Shown here: positions 34,829 through 42,864 of the stretch, piece by piece
Position numbering within the stretch: position 1 is the stretch's first letter
Layout of the letters: every line of letters begins with the position of its first letter
Assembly (NCBI GenBank): GCA_003565625.1
Contig: PXBD01000030.1
Location: 1-64,000, forward strand
Length of the DNA stretch: 64,000 bases
From: Gammaproteobacteria bacterium
GTDB lineage: Bacteria > Pseudomonadota > Gammaproteobacteria > Xanthomonadales > Wenzhouxiangellaceae
Direction of reading: 5' to 3'
Notes under the pieces: generated by a model
The model's database searches: none
The model's input: only the letters and a program-made list of their open reading frames with translations
What the model was told of the DNA's origin: nothing
Made by a program: the position numbers and the translations under genes

Positions 34829-36321
34829 TCACCGAGCTGTTTGATCTGCGACCCATCGGGGCGCCGCTGATCTCGGCCCTGTGCGCGGTCGGCATCATGC
34901 TGCTGGGCCACCACTCCGGCTGGCGGATCGCCCTGAGCCTGGCGGCCTCGGCCCTCAAGTTCGTGGTCGTCTGGTCCATGCTGCCGGGCGCGCTGGCCGG
35001 CAAAGTGTATTTCTTCAGCGTCGGCGAAATCCTGCCCGGGCTGGAGTTCGCCTTCCGGGTCGACGCACTGGGCCTTTTTTTTGGCCTGGTTTCGTCCACG
35101 CTGTGGGTGCTGACCACGATCTATGCCATCGCCTATATGCGCGGCAGCCATTCGCTGCGGCGCTTTTTCGGTTTCTTTGCCCTGTGCGTATCGACCACCC
35201 AGGCGATCGCGTTCGCCGAAAACCTGCTCACCCTGTTCATCTTCTACGAACTGCTCACGATCTGCACCTATCCGCTGGTCGTCCACAGCGGCACGCTCGA
35301 AGCACGGCGGGCGGGGCGCCGCTACCTGATCTACACGCTGACCGGCGGGGCCGCGATTCTGGCCGGCATGATCCTGGTCTACCAGGCCACCGGCAGCCTG
35401 AGCTTGAGTACGCCCGGGCTGCTGGAGGCCAGCATCGATGAGCGCCTGCTGCTGCTGATGTTCGTGCTCCTGATCAGCGGCTTCGGCGTCAAGGCAGCCC
35501 TCATGCCGCTCCATGCCTGGCTGCCGACAGCCATGGTTGCACCGACTCCGTTCAGCGCCCTGCTGCACGCCGTGGCCGTGGTCAAGGCCGGCAGCTTCGG
35601 GCTGATGCGGGTGATCTACAACATCTTCGGGGTTGATCTGCTGGCAACACTGGGCTACCACCACGTGCTGGCCGTCATTGCTGCGGTCACCATTCTCGTT
35701 GCCTCGCTGGTCGCCCTGCGCCAGGACGTACTCAAGCGCCGCCTGGCCTGGTCGACCATCAGCCAGTTGTCCTACATCGTGCTGGCGGCATGCCTGCTCA
35801 CCCCCCTGGCTGCGCTGGCCGCGGTGATCCACATCGCCAACCAGGCCTTTGCCAAGATCACTCTGTTTTTTGTTGCCGGCGCCATCGAGAAGACCACAGG
35901 CAAGAAGCGCATCTCGGAACTCGACGGCATCGGCCGGACCATGCCGTGGACCATGGCCGCGTTCACCGTCGCCTGTTTGAGCTTCATGGGCGTGCCGCTG
36001 CTGGCCGGCTTCATCACCAAGTGGTACCTGTCGGTCGGGGCGCTGGCCGCCGGCGCGCCGGTCTATGTAGGGGTAATGATGGCCAGCGCAATCCTGAATG
36101 CGGCCTATTGGCTGCCGGTTCTCTACCGAGCCTGGTTCAAGCCCGGCGAACACCCCGACGCACCACCCCGGGAAGCTGAAAACCTGCTCTTGTGGCCTAC
36201 CCTGGCGTGCGCGGCCTACGTTATCGTTCTCGGGGTGGGCGCCCAAGCGCCGGCAATGCCTTTTGCGCTGGCCCAGTCGGCGGTCAGCTTCGCCTTCGGC
36301 CTGGAGGCCCTGACACCATGA
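34825..36321 (+). CDS. Second NuoL/M-like antiporter subunit of the Mrp cluster
   Basis: 498 residues with the complex-I antiporter fold: TM5 glutamate in LLTLFIFYELLTICTYPLVVH, TM7 lysine in GFGVKAALMPLHAWLP, STISQLSYIVLAA and HIANQAFAKITLFFVAGAIE. Key charged residues are retained, so it should be ion-translocating. It resembles NuoM/MbhH-type subunits found in expanded Mrp and Mbh clusters. Overlaps its neighbours by 4 nt on both sides. Confidence 0.9.
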   Translation: MITELFDLRPIGAPLISALCAVGIMLLGHHSGWRIALSLAASALKFVVVWSMLPGALAGKVYFFSVGEILPGLEFAFRVDALGLFFGLVSSTLWVLTTIYAIAYMRGSHSLRRFFGFFALCVSTTQAIAFAENLLTLFIFYELLTICTYPLVVHSGTLEARRAGRRYLIYTLTGGAAILAGMILVYQATGSLSLSTPGLLEASIDERLLLLMFVLLISGFGVKAALMPLHAWLPTAMVAPTPFSALLHAVAVVKAGSFGLMRVIYNIFGVDLLATLGYHHVLAVIAAVTILVASLVALRQDVLKRRLAWSTISQLSYIVLAACLLTPLAALAAVIHIANQAFAKITLFFVAGAIEKTTGKKRISELDGIGRTMPWTMAAFTVACLSFMGVPLLAGFITKWYLSVGALAAGAPVYVGVMMASAILNAAYWLPVLYRAWFKPGEHPDAPPREAENLLLWPTLACAAYVIVLGVGAQAPAMPFALAQSAVSFAFGLEALTP

Positions 36322-37814
36322 ATCCCGTTTCATTGCCCTCGCTGCTGCCACTGCTGGCCATCCTGACCCCTTTGCTCGGCGCCATTGCTCTGGCCGTGCT
36401 GGGACATCACCGCCGTGTGCTGGCCCCGCTCGCGCTTGCCAGCAGCGGTCTGTGCCTGGGCCTGGTGGTGGTGCTGGTGGCGACTGTGCGCCAGGGCTTT
36501 GCGCCCGAGGTGGCGCTGATGCAGCTGGCTCCGCCGATGCGCATCGAGCTGAGCGTGGATGCACTCGGTGCGCTGTTCGCGCTGACCATCTGCGGCTTGT
36601 TCCCGCTGGCGCTGGTCTACGCCCTGAAGTTTCTTGCCGACGATCCCCACCTTCGACGCTTTCTCGCTTTCGCCCTGGCCGCCCAGGGGCTCATGCTGGG
36701 GGTGGCGTTTGCCGCCAACCTGATCACCCTGTTTGCCTTCTACGAGTTGTTCTCGCTGATCAGCTACCCGCTGATCGTGCATGATCGTAGCCCGCGCGCG
36801 CTCGCCGCTGGCCTGAAATACATCGTCTACATCATGGTCGGGGGCGTTTTCATTCTCACCGGCATTATCGTGATCTACGCCCTGGCCGGTGATCTGGCCT
36901 TCGTGCCCGGCGGCCTGCTCGACCCGCAGACCGCCGCGGCACCCGCGCTGCTGGCCTGGGTCTGCCTGGTCGCCGGTTTCGGAGTCAAGGCTGCCCTGAT
37001 GCCGCTGCACGGTTGGGTAGCCGACGCCCATCCGGCGGCCCCGCCCCCGTTTTCGGCGGTTCTTTCGGGTGTGATGGTGGCCGCCGGCAGCTTCGGGATT
37101 CTGCGCGTGCTGTTCGAGATCTTCGGCGCAAACTTGCTGGGCGAGCTTGGCGTCATGCCGTGGCTGGCCACGGTGGCAGGGTTGAGCGCCGTGCTCGCCG
37201 GCGCGCTCGCCATTGGCGAGGATGAGTTCAAGCGCCGTCTGGCGTATTCAACCGTCAGCCAGATGGCCTATGTGACGCTGGCGATCGCCATGCTCAGCGA
37301 GCTTGCCCTGGTCGGCGCACTGGTTCATATCAGCCACCACGCCTTCATCAAGGGCGGGCTGTTTTTCGCTGCCGGTCTGATTGTCGCCGTGACCGGGCTG
37401 AAAAAGGTCAGCCAGTTCGATGGCCTGGCCCGACGCATGCCGGCAACCGCGGTGCTGCTGACCCTGCTGGCGCTCGCGATGATTGGAGTTCCACCACTGT
37501 CGGGCTTCCTCAGCAAGTGGCTGCTTGGCGTCGGGCTGATCGAAGCCGGTGGCCTGCTGCCGCTGGGCGTACTAGTGGCGGGCACGTTGCTGGCCGCGGC
37601 TTACCTGTGGCCGGTGATTTTCAGGATCTGGCTGCCCGCCGAGCAGGTTCAGCGGGCTGACTCCCCCATGGCCGGCCAACCGAAATGGATGCTGATGGTG
37701 CTGGCGGCATCGGTGGTCATTACGATCGTGCTCGGGCTGGCGGCCAGCTTGCCCGGGCTGCCGCTGGAACTGGCCCGACTGGCCGCCGCGCAGTTGCTTG
37801 GCGCCAACGGATGA
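36318..37814 (+). CDS. Third NuoL/M-like antiporter subunit of the Mrp cluster
   Basis: 498 residues from the ATG at 36318 overlapping the previous stop. Same fold as its upstream neighbour: LITLFAFYELFSLISYPLIVH with the TM5 Glu, GFGVKAALMPLHGWVADAH with the TM7 Lys, TVSQMAYVTLAIAML and HISHHAFIKGGLFFAAGLI. Similar length and motif spacing to the second subunit suggest an old duplication. Charged residues are retained. Confidence 0.9.
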   Translation: MNPVSLPSLLPLLAILTPLLGAIALAVLGHHRRVLAPLALASSGLCLGLVVVLVATVRQGFAPEVALMQLAPPMRIELSVDALGALFALTICGLFPLALVYALKFLADDPHLRRFLAFALAAQGLMLGVAFAANLITLFAFYELFSLISYPLIVHDRSPRALAAGLKYIVYIMVGGVFILTGIIVIYALAGDLAFVPGGLLDPQTAAAPALLAWVCLVAGFGVKAALMPLHGWVADAHPAAPPPFSAVLSGVMVAAGSFGILRVLFEIFGANLLGELGVMPWLATVAGLSAVLAGALAIGEDEFKRRLAYSTVSQMAYVTLAIAMLSELALVGALVHISHHAFIKGGLFFAAGLIVAVTGLKKVSQFDGLARRMPATAVLLTLLALAMIGVPPLSGFLSKWLLGVGLIEAGGLLPLGVLVAGTLLAAAYLWPVIFRIWLPAEQVQRADSPMAGQPKWMLMVLAASVVITIVLGLAASLPGLPLELARLAAAQLLGANG

Positions 37815-40390
37815 GTGCGCAGGCGGCCAGCCTGATGCTGATCATCGTGGTGTTCGGGCCGCTGCTGGCAGCTGCGCTTTTGCCGCTGCTGAAGCATCGA
37901 CTTGGGCAGGATATATTCGTGGGCGCTGTTGCCGGACTGGTTCTGGCCGGGGTGATCAGCCTGTCGCCCCTGGTGATCCAGGGCGGCACGCCGACCGCTG
38001 CGGTTCCCGGGCTGCTCGGATCCTTCCACTTCCGCCTCGATTTCTTCGGCCTGCTCTTCGCCCTGATCGGCAGCTTCGTCTGGTTTGGCGCCAGCGTGTA
38101 TGCCACGGACTACGTGCGCAACGATCCGGCCCGGGTCCGCTTCCTGTCGGTCCTGCTGGTTCTGCTTGGTGCCAGCCAGGGGGTTGTTCTGGCCGCGGAC
38201 CTGCTGACCCTGTTCGTGTTTTTCGAACTGCTGGGCCTGGTCGCCCTGCTGGTGGTGGTGCACAACGGCAGTGGCGAGGCGCTTTCGGCCGGAGTGAAGT
38301 ATTTCTGGATGACCTTCGCCGGCGGACTGGCCCTGCTCGCCGGCATTTTCCTGGTGGTTCAGCAGACCGGCAGCCTGAGCTGGACACCGATGCCAGAGGC
38401 CGTCACCGGCGCCGTGCGCTGGACCATTTTCGCCCTGCTCACGGTCGGCTTCGGAGTCAAGGCCGGCATGGTGCCACTACACGTGTGGCTGCCGGCGGCG
38501 CACCCGGTTGCACCTGCCCCGGCCAGCGCCCTGCTGTCGGGCGTCATGATCAAGGCTGGCGCCTACGGCCTGTTTCGCACGCTGAACATGCTGTTGCGCC
38601 CAGAGGTAGGCGCCGCGGCCTGGAACGAGGTGGTCGAGATGGGCCTGGTGGTGGCTGTCCTTGGCATCGTCACCCTGGTCGTCGGAGTGGTAATGGCGCT
38701 GCTGCAGCAATCGATCAAGCGCATGCTCGCCTGGTCCAGCGTCAGCCAGATGGGTTTTGTGCTGACCGGCCTGGGCGCGGGTGCTTTCCTGGGCGCCGAT
38801 GGCGCCATGGCCAGCGCTGGCGCACTGCTGCATGTGGTCAATCATGCCCTGTTCAAGTCCTGCCTGTTCCTGGCCGCGGGCGCGATTGCGGTGCGCTGCG
38901 GTACGGTGGAGATGACCCGGCTGGGCGGGCTGTGGCGGCACATGCCCATTACTTTCGGCTGCGTCTTGATCGCGGCGGCGGGCATTGCCGGCGTGCCGTT
39001 GTTCAACGGTTTCGTCAGCAAAAGCATGATCCACCATGGCCTGGTCGAGGCCAGCGAACACGCCGGGGCCGAGTTCCTGGTCTACGGCGAATGGCTCTAC
39101 ATGGCGGCCGCGGCCGGTACTATCGCCTATTTTGGTCGCTTCCTGTTTCTGGTGTTCCTGCGTCGGACACCCGACTGCCAACAGCCGCCGGTGCGCGAAG
39201 CCAGCGCGATCATGCTGGCCGGCATGCTGTTGCCCGTGCTGCCAATCGTCTGGCTGGGTGTTCACCCACACAGTGTTCTGCAAGGACTGATCGGGCCGGG
39301 CTTGAGCGCATGGGGGATCACCGAGGCGCCGATCGGTCGTTTTCTCGAGCGCTATTTCCTCAGCACCCAAGACCTGTTTGCCTTCGCCGGCACGCTGGCT
39401 GGCGGCCTGGCATTGTTCGTACTGGGCCGCAAGACCGCCGTGCTGTCCACACCCCCACCGCCTGCAGCTGGCGTTGACTACTGGTATCGCCGGCTCGCGC
39501 TGGGATTACTTGGACTTTGCATCTGGCTGTCTGAACGGGCCGCGGCCGCCAGGGCCTCAGCCCCTGCCGCACTGCGGCGCCTGCACGCCCGGGTATTGCA
39601 GCCGCTGTGGGACTCCGGGCCGGTCTTGCGACGCAGAATCTGGCATCAGCTCCTGCTGGGTCTGCGTGGCCTGGTCGATTTTTTTCTCAAAGGCGGCTTG
39701 CTGCGGCGGCGGATCTGGCGCGACCTGCTGTTGCGTCTGCGCACCGCAGCCGAGTTCCTGATCGATTCCACCTTGCGCGATCATCTGGGCCCGCACAGCG
39801 ATCCTGTCGACAGCGTCGAACTGGAAAAAGACCGCCTGTATGCAGCACTGGACCGGCAACGTGACCGCCTGCTGCTGGCTGCCGACCGACTCGCCCGCGA
39901 GCAGGGGGACTTTCGCCCCGGCGATGCCCTGATCAACGCCAGCCACATGCTGGCAGGCTGGATCGGCACCGAACTGCTGGAGCGGGCCATGGTCGGCGGC
40001 CGCCGGCGCGCGCGCGAACTGGCCGCCAGCGAAGCATTCTGCCAACAGCTGGCCGGCCGCGCGGTCGACCTGGCTCGACGTCACCTGGATGGACAACTGC
40101 TTGAGTCCGACCTGAACGAGGTCACGACCGAACTGGGCGAACTGCTGGGCGAAGAGCACGAACCTGCCGATATCGCCTGGCCAGAGCGCAGCTGGCCGGC
40201 GGAAATCACAGCCATTGCACTTACCCCGGACCGCGGCCACTGGCCGGTTAGCGAAAGCCTGGAACAGGGCGCGCTGGTCAGCGCCGCCCGCGGCCGCATC
40301 ATGAAGGTCGCGCGTGATCTGAGCTCCGGGCTGCTGGCGGCATTCGTGATCCTGCTGGGCCTGGCACTGGGTGCGCGCCTGATGATGTAA
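37811..40390 (+). CDS. Fourth NuoL-like antiporter subunit with a long C-terminal extension
   Basis: 859 residues. The first ~560 are a NuoL/MrpA-type antiporter domain: LLTLFVFFELLGLVALLVVVH (TM5 Glu), GFGVKAGMVPLHVWLPAAHP (TM7 Lys), SSVSQMGFVLTGL and HALFKSCLFLAAGAI. After a membrane segment around residue 565 comes an extension of about 290 residues that I do not recognise in MrpA: a 25-residue tandem repeat at 603-627 and 628-652 (both containing LRRRIW followed by LLL), a long helical charged region (ELEKDRLYAALDRQRDRLLL), and a final membrane segment (LLAAFVILLGLALGARLMM). Last gene of the operon. Confidence 0.85.
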   Translation: MSAQAASLMLIIVVFGPLLAAALLPLLKHRLGQDIFVGAVAGLVLAGVISLSPLVIQGGTPTAAVPGLLGSFHFRLDFFGLLFALIGSFVWFGASVYATDYVRNDPARVRFLSVLLVLLGASQGVVLAADLLTLFVFFELLGLVALLVVVHNGSGEALSAGVKYFWMTFAGGLALLAGIFLVVQQTGSLSWTPMPEAVTGAVRWTIFALLTVGFGVKAGMVPLHVWLPAAHPVAPAPASALLSGVMIKAGAYGLFRTLNMLLRPEVGAAAWNEVVEMGLVVAVLGIVTLVVGVVMALLQQSIKRMLAWSSVSQMGFVLTGLGAGAFLGADGAMASAGALLHVVNHALFKSCLFLAAGAIAVRCGTVEMTRLGGLWRHMPITFGCVLIAAAGIAGVPLFNGFVSKSMIHHGLVEASEHAGAEFLVYGEWLYMAAAAGTIAYFGRFLFLVFLRRTPDCQQPPVREASAIMLAGMLLPVLPIVWLGVHPHSVLQGLIGPGLSAWGITEAPIGRFLERYFLSTQDLFAFAGTLAGGLALFVLGRKTAVLSTPPPPAAGVDYWYRRLALGLLGLCIWLSERAAAARASAPAALRRLHARVLQPLWDSGPVLRRRIWHQLLLGLRGLVDFFLKGGLLRRRIWRDLLLRLRTAAEFLIDSTLRDHLGPHSDPVDSVELEKDRLYAALDRQRDRLLLAADRLAREQGDFRPGDALINASHMLAGWIGTELLERAMVGGRRRARELAASEAFCQQLAGRAVDLARRHLDGQLLESDLNEVTTELGELLGEEHEPADIAWPERSWPAEITAIALTPDRGHWPVSESLEQGALVSAARGRIMKVARDLSSGLLAAFVILLGLALGARLMM

Positions 40391-40536
40391 CCCGGCCGTC
40401 CCCTTGTCACGCCCGGCCAGAGCGCGATTGGAGCCAGGACTGTTATCGCAATCGTTGACCGCAAGTAGCCGGTGTCCTGGACCGGCTTGCGAGTTGCTGT
40501 ATATGCTGTGGGCTGTCTTTCCCGGAACGTCTGCCC

Positions 40537-41532
40537 ATGTCGAAAGTTCTTCGAGTGCACGTCGCGATGCTGGTGTTCATCCTGTTGTTGTCTGCTGGCG
40601 CCGCCCTGGCCGACGAGGCCATGCTCCCGGTCGAATGGGACGCTGATTCCGGTCGCGTGCTGCTGATTCGCGACAATCCAACGTATCGTGCAATCAGTGA
40701 CAATGAGGCCAAGCTCGAATCGGTGCGTGAATCCTTCCCGCGTTCGGTGCTGGCAGCCTTGCCGATCGAGGAGGAACGCGCCGACGCGGTACTGGTCGAT
40801 CTCACCGACTTCATCCTCTCGGAGGTCTACGACGTGGCCGCAAGACTGGAGGCTGCAGAACTGGGCCGGGTCGCGCTGGATCGGGAGCGCAGCTACGTGC
40901 GCGCCGATCGCAGCGGCGCTTTTCCCAGAAACACCGAGATCCGCGCGGCGCTGACATTCGCTGTCGATCAGTCCGCCCGCCAGTTGCGCCGCCAGGCGGC
41001 CGATCCACGTTCGCTTAGCTTCGAGCAGCAGCACAGTTTCGTGGCGCTTCCCGATGACGGGTACCGCCCGCGCGCCTACCATCCGCGCTCCGGCGCATTC
41101 CCGCACGTGTTCTTCAACTTTGCCCGCTCGCTGGAGGAGGGGTACGAGCAACGCTGGATCTGGCGCTGGCGCCTGGAGCCCTCCGACCCGGATGCCTACC
41201 TGGCCGGCGAGCGGGTCGATCCGGTCGAGCCGATCCTCTTTTACCTCGACCCGGCGATACCCGAGCCCTACCGCAGCGCGTTTCGCGAAGGAGGCAACTG
41301 GTGGGCAGAGGCTTTCGAGGCGGCCGGATTCTCGAACGCGTTCGAAGTGCGTGATCTGCCGGAAGGTGCCGATCCCATGAACATCCGCTACAACATGCTG
41401 ATGTGGGTACACCGCAACGAGCGCGGACCCTCGGTCGGGCCCAACTACCGCGACCCGCGCAGCGGCGAGATCATCAGCGCCAAAACCCGCATGGACTCGT
41501 TCCGCTCGCTGTTGACATCCTACCCGGCCTGA
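40537..41532 (+). pseudogene. Truncated exported zinc metalloprotease (DUF5117/DUF4953-like)
   Basis: 331 codons with a signal peptide (VAMLVFILLLSAGAALA-DE). The sequence matches the N-terminal half of large exported zinc-dependent metalloproteases: SDNEAKLESVRESFPRSVL, PRNTEIRAALTF, QQHSFVALPDDGYRPRAYHP, EGADPMNIRYNMLMWVH. Coding stops where the IS element begins (about 41511); the last five residues come from the element, and the HExxH zinc site that would follow is gone. A segment between SGR and VLLIRDNPTYRAIS also seems shorter than in relatives, suggesting an earlier in-frame deletion. It cannot be a functional protease. Confidence 0.75.
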
Positions 41533-41539
41533 AGGCCGG
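41524..41539. repeat. Right-end hairpin of the IS605-type element
   Basis: CCGGCC (41524-41529), loop TGAA, GGCCGG (41534-41539). Subterminal hairpins of this kind are bound by TnpA in the family and here also lie where the guide RNA of TnpB elements ends. Confidence 0.7.
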
Positions 41540-41554
41540 AGATTCCTACGGCGC

Positions 41555-42538
41555 TCAGGCGCGGCATTGAGCCACCCCAAAGTCGCTTCGGTGGGTTCCT
41601 GCTGCTGGCGGCATTGCTGCACCGCTCACTTCACAGGCGAACCGGGCGTGTCCCGCCCTTACAATATTGATTGCGCCGACCAGATCGGCGTTGTCCTCGA
41701 AACCGCATTCCACACACGCGAACCTGGCTTGACTCCGGCGGTTGTCTCCCGACACATGGCTGCAAGCTGGACAGGTGCGGCTTGTGTTCTGTAGCGGCAC
41801 GGCGATGAGCCATCCACCGTTCCACGCCAGCTTGTAATCCAGTTGGCGACGGAACTCGAACCAGCCTTGATCGAGGATGGACTTGTTCAGGCCAGACTTG
41901 GCCCGAACGTTTCTTCCCGGTGCATCGGCCCTGCCGGCCGCTGACCTGGACATGTTCCGTGCCTGCAAGTCCTCGATACACACCATCGCGTGGTTTTGGC
42001 TGATCGCGGTCGAGGTCTTGTGCAGATAGTCGCGGCGGGTGTTGCCGATACGGGAATGGATGCGCTGGACGCGAGCTTTCGCCTTCTTCCAATTGCTGCT
42101 GAACTTGGTCTTGCGGCTCATGGCCTGTTGCGCCCTACGCAAGGCCGCCTCATGCCGCTTGAAGCTGCCCAGCGGCGCGTAGAACGAGCCGTCCGACCGG
42201 CCCTTCTTCTTGAATCGAGGGAAGTCGGCCCGCTGGGCGAAGAAGTTGCTGTAGGCCCGCTCCAGGTCTTTGAGCGCCTGCTGCAACGGATGAACCGGTG
42301 CATCGGCCAGCCACGCCGTTTCCTCGCTATTGCGCCACTGAGTGAGCAGCTTGCACAACCCGCCATAGCCCAACTTCTTTTCGCCTAGCTCGTAGCGCGC
42401 CTTCTGCAATGCCAGCGCCGCATTGAACACGAACCGGCACGAGCCAGCAAAGCGGCCCATCTGCCGCTCCTGGTGGCCGTCTGGCATCAGCTCGTATTTG
42501 TAGGCTTGGCGACGTCGCATGAGGCAATATTGCATCAC
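41555..42538 (-). CDS. tnpB: TnpB (OrfB) nuclease with an internal deletion
   Basis: 327 residues. The N-terminal helical domain (AYKYELMPDGHQERQMGRFAGSCRFVFN) and C-terminal half are clear: SFKRHEAALRRAQQAMSRK, RuvC-II Glu at E189 (MVCIEDLQ), zinc-ribbon Cys 256/259/275/278, RuvC-III Asp at D285 (EDNADLVGAINI). Full-length relatives are about 400 residues and have a beta-barrel plus the RuvC-I block (IDLGV...) between residues 117 and 125 of this protein; here FPRFKKKGRSDGSF joins directly to YAPLGSFKRHE. The first catalytic Asp is therefore missing and the protein is probably inactive as an RNA-guided nuclease. The frame is still open. Confidence 0.8.
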   Translation of the reverse strand: MMQYCLMRRRQAYKYELMPDGHQERQMGRFAGSCRFVFNAALALQKARYELGEKKLGYGGLCKLLTQWRNSEETAWLADAPVHPLQQALKDLERAYSNFFAQRADFPRFKKKGRSDGSFYAPLGSFKRHEAALRRAQQAMSRKTKFSSNWKKAKARVQRIHSRIGNTRRDYLHKTSTAISQNHAMVCIEDLQARNMSRSAAGRADAPGRNVRAKSGLNKSILDQGWFEFRRQLDYKLAWNGGWLIAVPLQNTSRTCPACSHVSGDNRRSQARFACVECGFEDNADLVGAINIVRAGHARFACEVSGAAMPPAAGTHRSDFGVAQCRA

Positions 42539-42575
42539 TCAATTCTCAAAACCCGAGAACACCGGCGCTATCCTT

Positions 42576-42595
42576 CCCCGCCCTGAACGGCGGGG
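42576..42595. repeat. Left-end hairpin of the IS605-type element
   Basis: CCCCGCC (42576-42582), loop CTGAAC, GGCGGGG (42589-42595), directly upstream of the tnpB start when read on the minus strand. Typical left-end structure for this family. Confidence 0.7.
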
Positions 42596-42610
42596 CTTGT
42601 CGCGCATCCG

Positions 42611-42805
42611 GTCATGCACCACGCCGACGGCCATTCCCGGGATCCCGAACCGTTCTCGACCGGCTTCAATGGTCTCGGCCAGACCTGCCAGACTCGATGT
42701 CGGCCGAGCATCGGGCCGAGCCTCGGCCGCGACCAGGGCGCTGCCGGCAGGCAGCAGCAGGGTCAGCGACAACAGCAAACCCGGGACTGACTTGGCGGCA
42801 AACAT
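42611..42805 (-). pseudogene. 5' remnant of a serine beta-lactamase-like hydrolase gene
   Basis: From the ATG at 42805 the frame encodes a signal peptide (MFAAKSVPGLLLSLTLLLPAG) and the very start of a beta-lactamase-family serine hydrolase (LAGLAETIEAGRERFGIPGM, AVGVVHD). At about 42611 the similarity stops and the frame runs into the left end of the IS605-type element. The catalytic SxxK and everything after it are absent. Only about 65 codons remain of a gene normally longer than 350. It points toward the truncated metalloprotease gene on the other side of the element. Confidence 0.65.
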
Positions 42806-42864
42806 GGAAACTCTCCAGCAAGAAGGAAAAGCGGTCGGGTGACCGCTGCTGCCGCTACCGTACC

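Larger units (their letters stand above)
41512..42605 (-). mobile_element. IS200/IS605-family element (tnpB only)
   Basis: A single-gene (IS1341-like) element read on the minus strand. The right end (41512 onward) carries the hairpin CCGGCC-TGAA-GGCCGG (41524-41539) next to a terminal GATGTCAA (read on minus), typical of IS605-type ends; the left end carries CCCCGCC-N6-GGCGGGG (42576-42595). There is no tnpA transposase, so movement would need one in trans. The outer left boundary is estimated from where the flanking gene's coding similarity stops (about 42605-42611). Confidence 0.75.

Noticed and set aside
34360-36564. Long minus-strand frame opposite the mrp subunit genes
   Set aside because: Shadow of conserved antiporter subunits; the translation is Gln/Asp/Gly/Arg-rich with no fold or motif.
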